Positions 1 through 12,100 of a stretch of 64,000 nucleotides of DNA are shown here, piece by piece; the first letter of the stretch is position 1, and each line of letters opens with the position of its first letter. Position numbers and translations under genes: made by a program. The stretch is from the NCBI RefSeq assembly GCF_932526225.1, contig NC_064043.1, positions 4,021,501 through 4,085,500 of the forward strand. The letters are read 5' to 3'. This DNA comes from Nematostella vectensis (taxonomy: Eukaryota; Cnidaria; Anthozoa; Actiniaria; Edwardsiidae). Under the pieces are notes generated by a model, which searched no databases, had not been told where the DNA came from, and saw only the letters and a list, made by a program, of their open reading frames with translations.

Positions 1-190
1 TTAGACAGTTATTTGAAGATTCCACCGCATAATATTAAATGTAAAAGATAACAAAAGTATGTCTGATTAGGGTTTTTGAGGGTGACACCAGGGGAATCGC
101 GGGATATTCGGGTTTTTGTGCGACTATTTCTTGTGCTACTGTGCGGTTAAGAGTATCCAAGCAGTTAACTACAAGTTCTACTAGGCTCAC

Positions 191-3100
191 CTCTCGGATG
201 CAGGTACCAGGGAGAATGTCGTGGAACTGGTTAAGCAGAAAGAGTTTCCAGACCTTTAAAAGTTTCTGACTTGGATAGAGGTCTGAAATCAAAGAAAGTT
301 AATCACACAATACCGAGTCACATAAAGCATATCCATTTCCATCGAATAACCCAAGCGAGTAAACTTTTAATATCGTTATTAGTAGTCTTAGACTTCAATC
401 GAGTAGGGTAATTTCGAAGTTTTGCCACAAAGAGACAGTCGTATCTCCAAATGTAAACAATAAAAAAGGAGATGCTGATCTACTTGAATTTCTCTACAAG
501 CTAAGAGGTATTTACTTTCGGCAAAAATAAAACAAAGCGCGCAAGAAAATAGTCAAACATTGGCAACGCTCAAAGTAAACGACAAATAGCACCATATATG
601 TCCACTGACTGTATGTAGTTGAATACCATCCCTTCCCTGCAATTTTTGTTTTGCATTGAGACATATTCTTGTTTGATTTGCGAAAATAAAAATTATCATT
701 ATCTTCTAAATAAAAACTTGAATTTAGCCTACAGTTGTTCTTATTCGGAGAGCGTTTTATTGGGAAATTCGATCATGCACATCTATCTCTTTCTGGTGGT
801 CTGCCCTAAGGCATGTCCGGTCCTTATAAAATCCTATCCTCTAACAGCAATCCTTTTGGCCCTTATTTATGAGCCCTCCTGCTGCCTCACATAGTCTAGC
901 ATTTCAACGCGTCGTCCCCCTGGGGTCCTCTTGCCTTCTACCCTTCCTTCGATCATCCCGACTTGAAGGTCTTCGTGCCGGAGAGTGTGTCCAGAGCACG
1001 CTCTCTTCTTCTTCGGATTGTTTCCACTAAGGAGGTATAAATCAACACAAGGTTGAAAAGGTATGTTGAACGCCTTTGTGAAACAGAGTAGTTGCGCTGA
1101 CGTTCCGAGGGTTAGCCCTCTGTCGGAGCTAAAGAAACTGAAAAAAAAGAAACTTGCTCCGACGTAGGGCTCTTGCTCGACGAACAATCTATCTCTCTTC
1201 TTCGATCCTCTTTAGTTCCTCTTCATTGGATTCTTCATCCTTCATCAAAATATGATTATCAAAGCAATATACACGCAAGGAGATTTGCGAAATTCCCATG
1301 TCCAACATCCTACTAAAACAAAGGTGCTCAGTTCGAATCGAACCATGCCATTCACACAAAACGGAACTCCGTTCAAACAGCTAACAGTCACTCCTTAAAT
1401 GCTGCTAACAGAACTTGCCAAATTCCATAAAAAAGGACGAATGCCCAGACAATTAACCTTCCTCGAGCCGATAGAAAGTTTTGGGGACATTTTGAAATAA
1501 TAAATAACTAAATAGGCACCTCCATTCTTGGCGAAATCAGTATCAGTAGCTGCACTGAGTACACATTTCAAGGATGTGTTAACTCGATGGCCAAGCGCAT
1601 AAAAATGTGTAATAAAAAACAAGGGCGGCCACTCTGGATAATGATTTTTTTTATATTCACACACTACAATAAAGTATTGCAACCCTTGTCATGCTGCTGT
1701 TTTGTAAAACGTTTTTTTACCCAATTAAAAAAGTGCACGAACTTTTGATCCACCCTGTACTGATCTCTTTTTTCCGCATGGTCCAAGATAATGAGCCATA
1801 GAGCAGGGTGACCTATGCATGTCTACAATGAACCCAAACTATTGCAAGCAAATGTTAGTCGCTCGCTGCCTTAAGTAAGGCGGTATAGTCCTTTGTAAAT
1901 AATGGATAGACGTAGTTAACTGGCCTGAAATAATCAAGATGATGGCGTTCTGTCTGCTACAGCACATTAGACAACGTTTAATGTACAACCCGATCCCATT
2001 CGAGCTAATTATTTCTTCATCTTTACGCAAATAAGTAAACTTATTGCTTTATAACAACGGTGATAATGGTCAAAACTAATCGTACGCATTGTTTTTGAGA
2101 GAAAAAATTGCCTCCGAATGGTACTTGAAATGGGTATATGCTCTTCATTAGGAATCGAATTAACTTGAATTGCATCGGAAACGAGAAATCTCGTGTTGTG
2201 AAAACGTTGAGAGCAGGAAAAAATTAGACCGACAACGGTTAGCGGAATAGTATATAACAGGTAACATGCATGTGTAGCTAGTGTAGTCGCAAAACTTGAT
2301 TAAAGGCGCACAGAATTGTAACTACTGAAAATGAAGCGCTTGATTTTAATCGCTGTTTGCGGCCTTCTCATCTCTAAGCTTATCAAAAATTGCGATGGAG
2401 TAGTAGCGGGAAAGGAAAAGCAAATATACGGAAAACGCAACATGTTCAAAAGGGTAGCGTATTTTTAACTCTATACTGCTAATGAAGCTCAATGTGCTTT
2501 TTAAACCCGTGAATTCGAAAACTTCTATAATTGTAGACAAATTGGTTTAACTTGTGTAGTTTAGTTTGTAGTCTAGTTTGTAGAAACGGTTGTCTTGCTT
2601 TCACCTTTCCATTATTTTCTCCTTTCCATTATTGGTTTTATCATTGAAATTTTGACATTTTGTACCTAACATGATAGCAAGGATCGACTATTCTGTGGGC
2701 TAGAAGAGGAATGTTTAATCTTGAAATCATACAGCTGTGAGATAAATGTTGATTTATTACTGGTATTTAAGTTTTCTTTTTCCCGCCATTGTAGAGCATT
2801 TCTTTTACCTGCCTAAAAGTTTGAATTTTTCGGATAGCACAGATCAATCAATTCATCAATCCATTGTTTCACAGGCTGAGGTAGCGGCGAGAGAAGCCTG
2901 TGAACGAGCTAAACAAATGACGGACGTGTACAGACGAAGTTTCCTTGAAGACGACTCCGAACCAGTCTCCCCCAATCATATCCGATGAATCATGGACAAA
3001 ATAAAGCAGTTTATGATGATAAATATGTAAACATAATAAAATTCGTGATGTAATATACACAAACGAATAATATAGAGAAACAAACTAAAAAAAAAAAATG

Positions 3101-6100
3101 TAAAGATAAAGGATATGGAAAATTAAAGTGGTTAACTTATAAATTGTGTCCTTTACAGTATTGTCATTTCTCGAACTTGCTTTGTAAATTTATGTCTTTT
3201 TCCTTACCATAATTTTTCCTCCATATCATCATTTTTTTTTATTTCAAGCCACTACCTTTATATTAAGTGTTTGGTCACGTTGTCTTGATCTTGCAATAAG
3301 TGCGTAGCTTTCCACTATTTCGATTTAACTGTGCCTGGGTTCTCCAAAATGTTGCATAACTTTTATATAGTACTTTCTTAATATATTTTCCTAGGGTATG
3401 AATTTGTTGGCCTTCAATATCTATTTCCTGTAGTGTCTTTAAATCACACCAAGCAAATGGGGAATTGATAAAGCTTACAGGGACATAAGATGTTGAAGAA
3501 AGGCTGATCTTCGCCGTTTCCCCCACTAAGGTGTTTTCATATATCCTACTTTTTATTCGGCACCAATATTTTGCCACCAGGGAAGAAATTTGTACTATTA
3601 GTGGGGCTTTTCCCAGTTCTCCATATATAGTTAAATTTGTAGTTTTTGAGTGGACTCCTAGTATACGCTTGAAAAACTTCAGTTGTAGTTTTTCAAAATC
3701 ATTGGATACTTTGAAAAATTTAGTCTTAAAAATTTCATACGATGAAGCCCTTCCTAAAAGGCATGTACCCCAAATTTCACAACCGTACAGTAACACTGGT
3801 ACAACGAGTGACGAAAACAATTTCAATAGTACTTGTATTGACACATTTTCAACATTTGACAGACGGTTTAAAATACAGTGGCTTTGTGGGTTTGTCATTT
3901 TGCCCCCCGTTCAAGATTATCTAATGATTTTTGCTCGGGGAACTTATCCGTAACAGGCATCAGAGATTCTAGGGCTTGCGCAAGCAGGGTTTCTATCACG
4001 GTTTGCGTCATGCATCTGCGCGAAAACGTAAACAATAGCAAAACCCGCTGCTGCTTCCCTGCAAAAAAGGGCCAACCCTGTGGGGGAAAAATTGTGCCGT
4101 GTCCTCAGCTGCTTTTCGGTGTGCTTGACGCTTTAGATTAGGGATATATCGGAACAGCCATATGCGAAAAACACTTAAAAGTCGCAGACAACGACGAAGA
4201 AGTGACTTCCAACCCCAAATACATCTCCCCTTCAACGAGAAAAGTAAGAATTAAAATATAAGCTTGTGGTTAAACAAAAAAAATGTCTATTATTTTGTAA
4301 GATTATACACAATGTAACTGATAATCAATCATTACGTAAGTATGTAAAACTTCGATCGGAGTCGAATCTAGAAACTCAACATTCAAACCCTTTTCAACAG
4401 ATCACATTAAAAGCATGAAGATCACATTTGATATTTTTTAAAGAAAGTCTTAGTCTATCATCTAAAGAAGTATGAACCTTATCTATTCACAAATGTCCTT
4501 ATTTTTCAATATTTTCTAAACCCATACGGGAAAACTTGAAAATACCATACACTTCGGCGATCGTTGACAATATCTTCAATTTGTACCAATATAAGGTGAA
4601 TTACTAACAGCAGATCCATGTCAGTATCTTCAGATGTACACTATACAACTGCCCATGAATTGCATGGGCAATCGCTCTCTCCATTTAGGTGTACGAAGCA
4701 GCAAAAGTTGCTGCAAATTTCCCCGTTCTCGTCCGCCATCTTGGATTCAAATGGTTCTGATAACTCGCGCATGCGCAATACGTTTTTCGGCTATGCCTCC
4801 TTGGACATTATCCGCCGATATCCCAGCCGCCAGAAGGGGTTTATTTACTAAATAGAATGCTTTCCGCTAAAAATTATGTCAATTGTTTTTAACCTGAATA
4901 AGGCCAGAAATACATTGCAAAAATACTCCTTGTTAGTAGTCAGTATATTCGTTTAAAAAGTAACAAACGGACAGGGATTATCGAAAATAACTGGTAACGC
5001 CTCGTGCTTTCTGTAGGAGAAATAAACTAATATTGAAGACCGGATCGCTCCCCATGTTGTCTAAAAGAACCTATTCTACCAAACCTAGTAAAATTCTAAT
5101 ATATCACGACCCCAAGAGAGTTAAGAACAAAATGTATGTGCAATTTAATAACGTCGCAATTATGTTTTGGACTATCGCCCCTAGGGTGTCATTAAACACA
5201 GCAGATCTTCAACCAAACAGTACAAATAATGGTGAGATAAGGCTGTATTGGTGGGAGAGTGTACCTGCTGTTTTCCCGCCGAGAGCCCAGACAAGTGAGG
5301 TCACCAGCTCAGCGTTATGAAGCAAGAACTCCCCTCGACGGTTGAGAGACTTAATCTACACAGGTTATACGAAAGCAAAATATAAGAGTTTTTACAATAA
5401 TGGCCTTTCGAATATATAAAGGCGAAACTGTACAGGTATTCCCGGTCAGAATGGGCGGTGAAGAGCTACCATTTTTTTAGGTGAGGAAGGCAAACCTAAA
5501 TCACCGAATAAGAAGAATATGGAGTGGGCAAGGGATGGTTGAAAAGTGGATATAAGGCTTCCTTTCCCAAGTGCACATCTCCTCTCACCCACGTGCACAA
5601 CTCCTCTCACCCACGTGCACATATCCTCTCAATCACGTGAACATATCCTCTCAATCACGTGCACATATCCTCTGAACCAAGTGCACACATCTTCTCAACC
5701 ACGTGCACATATCCTCTCACCCACGTGCACAACTCCTCTCACCCACGTGCACAACTCCTCTTACCCACGTGCACATATCGTCTCAATCACGTGCACATAT
5801 CCTCTCAACCAAGTGCACACATCTTCTCAACCACGTGCACATATCCTCTCACCCACGTGCACATATCCTCTTACCCACGTGCACATATCCTCTAACCCAC
5901 GTGCACATATCCTCTCACCCACGTGAACATCTCACCTCTGCCTGTGTGGTAAATGTCCCTTGGTGTAGCTCCAAGTACAGCTCCCCTACCCACGTGCACA
6001 AACTCGACGAATCACGTTTTGCTACAGCGGTGAAAAATTCATGCGGACTCGAGAGTTTAACTCTGGTGTGAAAGTAAAAAGGAACGAGTTTAAGTTAGCC

Positions 6101-9100
6101 TACTTGCAGGCGTTTATCCGGGTTTTTTTTGTTATGCATCCGAGTCGTGGCCGCCATCTTGTTTTGTTCTGGTCGAAGTGAAGTTTGAAGTTTGAATTGA
6201 TTTAACTGTTCTTTTAGGACGGTAGATAATTAAACTATCATATACAACTGGCTTAGCAAACATAACATTGATACACTTACCTGGGACAACCATCGACATC
6301 TTCCATTCGCTTCAGCATTTCGATCATGTCTTCTCTGAGATAAAACAAGGCAACAACCCTTAAATCTGAGACTATTCCCGACAAATCCATACAACCCTGA
6401 GATTATTGTACTTTTAAGTACAGTGGAATTAATAATCCATTCAAGTATTACTTACGATGGCCCCCCGCCACCATCGCCATGACCATACAACAGCATACTC
6501 CCATGCACCCGGCCCTTGTTTTTCAAGTTACTTGAAGTCTTTAAAACCTTGGAGTATAATAGCTTCATTAAGTAGTCCCCTATCACTATTGTTAGTGATA
6601 GATCAATGTTAAGGAAGAAATCAGCCACTTACATCTTTTGCGTCTCCTCTTGACTCGTACGTATCGGCCGGAGGGAAGTGTGTCAGGCATCTGTTGAATG
6701 TCGTTTATATTCATGTTTTACAATGTAATTACAAGTTAATTACAGGTATCTAATAACAGTGGCATGTGCTTTGATCTTCAATCACTAGATTATCCTGGGT
6801 TTTCTCTGTAAAAACCTGGCTCTCTACATTGGGACTTACAACAAAATACTAAAAAAATTAACTTGAGCACTGAACTCTTGGAAGAATAAAATAAATTGAA
6901 AAAAGCAGTAATTATCATAATAAATATAATTAATTTATTATCTTTTTTTCTATAACGGTTGTTGTTATTGTCAATACGTTTGTTGAGGTTGTTTGTACTT
7001 TGACTTACTTTGATCCATCAATCCCTTGCCAGAAGAAAGAACTAAACTAATCAAATTAAACAAAAAAATATTAGGTAAAATATGATACATAAATAAGATT
7101 GGATAAAGACCTTATTCTAAAGGCAGGAAACAGATTTACATACAGGGAAGGGTGGGCGTGATTATGCAGAGACTACTCAGAGGAGGAGGAATGGTACTTA
7201 CAGGGAACTTATTGATCAGACTCCAGCTTAACTTCTGGGTAAGAAAAAACTTAATTCCGCAACCAGTGATGATCTGTGGGAGTTGCGCTGAATAGCCGAA
7301 TGTATCTGGCAGCCAGAACTAAGATAATAATAGATAACCATTCAATAAAGAGCCTTAATAGCACAGCTGTATGAAGCTTTGCTTCTCAAGCCAGATGTTT
7401 CTAGGTCCCAGTCTAGGACAGGTTAGGTCTACCATGTGTACTGGGTGAAATATAGAAAGGGACAATGGTAAAAAAGAATTAAGAGATGAAAATGACAATG
7501 TTGCTATTTCTAGGTTAAGAAACAAAATATAAATACTGGATAATATTAATTCTGGTTATAAAGAAGAAGAAGATGATAAAAAAAATATGAAAAAAATCAC
7601 AAGGATGATAAAGTTGTTGAAAATGAGATAAGGATAAGGAAGATAACTGAATTTTGATAACTGAATTTGAAAACTTCCCATTATAGAGTATTGCTTACCT
7701 CTTTGCACATCATTCCAAACTCCTCTTTGAAGAATTGCTGTCCTACAACAAATTGCCTGATAAACGACTCTCCACTTGGAATGTTCCCATCCTTCGGAAT
7801 CAACCAGATTAGGGCAACAACAATGATACAATAAAATAATAAACTTCATTATCATCCATTAAGAAACACATTCGTCAATATCTTAACCACTTGACTTACC
7901 ATTTCAACCCATGTTGCTCCAACAGGAATAAATTGACCATTAGCGACAAATTTCTTGATTTCTTCATAAAGACCTGGGTAGTGAATCTTTACCCATTCTA
8001 ACTGCTGAGCCTAAAAAAGATGTGTAGTATTAATTTTGTCTATGTCAAAGTTAAAGTAAATTATTCTTATAATGGGTAAAAGTTCTTTTCTGGAATCTAA
8101 TTTTGAGTTTCCCAATGATTCCCCAAGTGTACCATAAACCTTTGTCATGAAACACACTCTACAATTAACTATTTTTTTATCGCAGTATTTCATTTCTGAG
8201 TGGGATGTATGGGCTTGTAAGTCTAACAAATCAATCTATGAGAGTGAGTGTAGTACCATGGCTGTATAATACTGTAAAACCTCTTACCTGAGAGCAAGCG
8301 AACTTAAAGTCAGGGTACTTCTTCATGAGTTGGACAGCTGTAGCAAAGCTCCGCCCACATTTGCGCACTGTCTCGGCAGCAGGCCATAACCAAGCTGATA
8401 GAAAGGAATTAAACACAAGCTAAGCTGGTATAGTATAAAAGTGTTTAAGCTTGAAGTTGCATGTTTTATGCCTTTGTAAAAACAGCTGCACTGCAACGTT
8501 TTGAGCATTGGTCCTTCCTCAGAACCAAAAGTTATATGAAGAGCAAGTGAAATTTAATATAATGTTATATACTTAAAAAAAGCAAAAGAAAATTGAATCC
8601 TGACTTTATCCATGTTCCTTACCACAATCGATGTGACAGTTGCCAACGGCGTAGACCTGGTGCTGAGAGGTGCCATTATGCTGGGAGAAAAACTCTTGCG
8701 CAATCTCGTGTGCCCTGGAATAAATGCATGCTCAAAATTCTGAAACAGTAGTCCTCTTATCATGAAAATAGATCTCTTTAGAGGGTGAGAAAATCATGTG
8801 AGACAGTTCAATATTTTTGGCCCCAAAAGATTGTACAAACTTTGTTTTCGAAATACTGCAAAATGTTTATGGACCGTCCCTTGACTTCCTTCAACATTTT
8901 ACTCACTTATAGAAACTTACAGTACTAGTAACTATGTAACTAGCACAGTTACTATGTATTTAGAGCTAGCACATCTTCAGACAGCCACTTACTTCTCAAA
9001 TGTTCTCCTGTCCTTTGTATCGCAAGCATTCACTATTCTGTTGGCAGTGTAGAGCGCATCAAATGAGCGTGGGCTTCCTTCTGGAAGATGCTGGTAAGAT

Positions 9101-12100
9101 AGTGCAAAAGTTTTGCTTTACTCTATTTCCTCTGTACCTCATTTTTTTAACCTTAAGGGATAGCAGATAAAACAAACAAATTATCAGGTTTCTGAGTTTT
9201 ATTTTAGTTGAAAGTTGACATCAGATCGACTGATTGAAGTTTGATTAAACAGAAAGTCATAAAAACTGAACAGGCAGTGTGACTTGTATTTTGTGGGGTC
9301 TGGCCCCCTGGTGGGGACCCTACGAACACCCTAAGGGATAGCATATTTCCAGAAGACCCTAAGTTATAGCACTTGCCGCAAATTTTATACCCTAAAGGAT
9401 AGGACAAGCATATTTATTTTTTAGTGAGTTTCCCCCCCCCCCCCCTTCCTGGATGTTATAGTGAGAAAGGTTCTTTTTCAAAGATCCTTGGCTATTACAT
9501 AAGGCTTTTTCACCTGTCCTCCTATAAGTGTACATACCTTCGCCATGTCAATGATGACATTTAAATCTGTGAGCAGCTGATAGCAGAGAGGGTCGAACAC
9601 AGCAATTTCGGCCATTGAGAGTGAGTACTTCCGGGCGGGGTCAGGGGGATTTATTAGACCATCTTGACCAGCTCCAAACATCCCATTGGCAGCCATCTCG
9701 ATATATAGAACATATCTCCTACAGTAACCATGGCAACAGCAATTAAGCCCATAAGATAATCCAGCACTGGTGAGGCTGCGTTTATCTACTGTACAGTACC
9801 TTTCACTGCTGGCTTGGCAAGTTGAGAGGATACAATCAGTACGCTCTTGGTGTCCATCAGCCCCCGTCAAGCCCTGTGAGAAATGATATTTAGAATGCTT
9901 TATATAAACAAAGCAATGGAAGTTGGAGCAATGTTACAATAAAGTATAACTACCTGGAGAGGTTTTCCGTCTTTCCACACCTGTATCATTTGAAGAAGCA
10001 TTATAAATACAAAGTCACAATTTATGCTCTCAGATTTAAAGGTCACGTGTTTAGTTCTCACCATTGCTTCTGAACCAGAGTTCCATCTCAGATGTACTTC
10101 CTTTTCTGCCCACTCAGATGGCACATCAATAGTCACTTTAAACCAATGTGTTGACCACCTTTTACGTGACCAGAGAAATGCTTATTGTGAATTTTAGAAC
10201 ATTAGAAGCTGGAATGTATTTTTGGATTAATAAATGTCAGGGGTGTTCCTACAGATTTTTTCATCTACCTTTACTGGTTTTAAATTGAAAGTGTGGTCAT
10301 GATAGCATCAAATTCATAGCAACCAGCTCCAGTTACTTTTATTCACAACCTTGTATCTGTGGTCATCTTGCTCAATAAATTTAAGTTTAAATTTAACATT
10401 TAAGTCCCTGAAAAGGGAATTGAATTTGATTGAAATTTGAATTTTCTACAGATCTTTGAAAATTTTCCTGGCCGCGCGAAAGGAGATTGAATCAAGTGAA
10501 TAATTCCAAGTTTTGGCGGGAAAATCTGAAACAACATATTTTCCTTAGTCCGTTAAAATTAAGAGACGGCAATACCACAAAATATTGGCGAAGTATTTTT
10601 TATTCCAATGCTACCCATAATGATATGAAGAATAATTTAAAGCAGAGAATTATAAGTGAAAAAAGAAAATATTGTTTTGTTGTAGGTTTCAAAAACAGCA
10701 CGAGCTAATGAGAATGTCGTCATTCCTGATATGGCGAATGCAGCACCCGCACACAATGCAAAAACAATTTATAGACTACAGATATTTGCTAAAATTGGGA
10801 GATTTGTTTCCTGAGGTTAAATAATCATTTGTCTACCAGGTTGAGATATGAAGATGACGATGAAACTTGTAACCACACAACGATCTTAAGAAATAACTAA
10901 GAAGACATGAAGACGGGAACAAGTTTAGTGTGCGCATATATTTTCTCATATAATTTGACATCTCGATCTACATCACAAATGACTGGACCCAAGCCTTTCA
11001 GTTCAAAGCTTTTTTTTTCCGAAGGTTGACCAAAATACCAAAAATATTACAGGTCCATACGAACCACATAACATTTGGAAGATAAAAATATAAAGAATTG
11101 ACCAAATCTGTCAACCCTGAAAGGTTATTGAATACCACAGTAAGGTATAACCTAAGAACTGCTCATTAGACTATTGCAAAACGTTTTGAAATAGAAAAAA
11201 GACACAGAACTGCAGAAAAATTATCATTAGTGGTTTATATAATGTATTTAGAGCAGTTGCTAAGGATTGGGATTACTCTGTTTAACCATTATACTCACGT
11301 AGGACCAAAAGCATCACCAACTTTTACAGGGCTGTACTCTCCTCTTATGGCCTGCTTATATGTGATACGCCCTGGTGCGGCAAAGTGAGTTACAGCTGTC
11401 AAAGGTGCCTTATTGCTGTAGAGCCTAAAAGAACATTTATTTTTTAAATGTTTTTGTCTGAGATTTGTTAATCAAATAAAATAACCCAGATGCAAATAAG
11501 GGGAGGGGGTGCTACAATAGTATATAAAGAATAACACAATGCATGTCTAATAATTAGTGGGGTGTGCGTATAAACCTGAGGTCAATATCCTCTGGATACC
11601 TTTGTCACCACTTTCAATAGGAGACTTGCACTAAGAGACCACGTGACTGTTTGGGTGGCAAACAAGCGCACGCTCAGCCTTTTAGTGGCAAAATAACAGC
11701 AACAAAAAGCAACTTATCAGGTTCAGACAAACCCCCCTAACCAGCTTGGAGGTCTGCTCAGAATAAACAAAAAAAATATAACGTTCGGCTGGATATACCG
11801 TGCACATCAATATGTCTTTAAAATGACTATGGAAATCTTTTTTATAATAATTATCTTTATTGTTATGGCTATATGTTTAAAATCACTCTATTAATAACAT
11901 TTCAAATATAAGATCGAATTTTTTTAAGTATTGTTTGCCTAATGTAATAAGGTTAGGAGAGGGGCATACCGAAAAGTTGGTCCGCTCAAATGGAAAAACG
12001 AACCACCCGGCTCAAAATTCTGCCAATGGGCCTGCTTATTCAGGGCTTACGGAAAAAAAAAAACAGAACTCTTTTTTTCAGAAAGGGTTTAGTTTCATTC

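Noticed and set aside
5567-5937. Possible CRISPR array
   Set aside because: The repeat units are directly adjacent with no unique spacers, and the genome is eukaryotic.
5546-6071. Three long overlapping plus-strand frames with Thr-His-Val repeats
   Set aside because: They are the three readings of a 22-bp minisatellite; each frame just repeats the same codons, and there is no start, splice or domain evidence.
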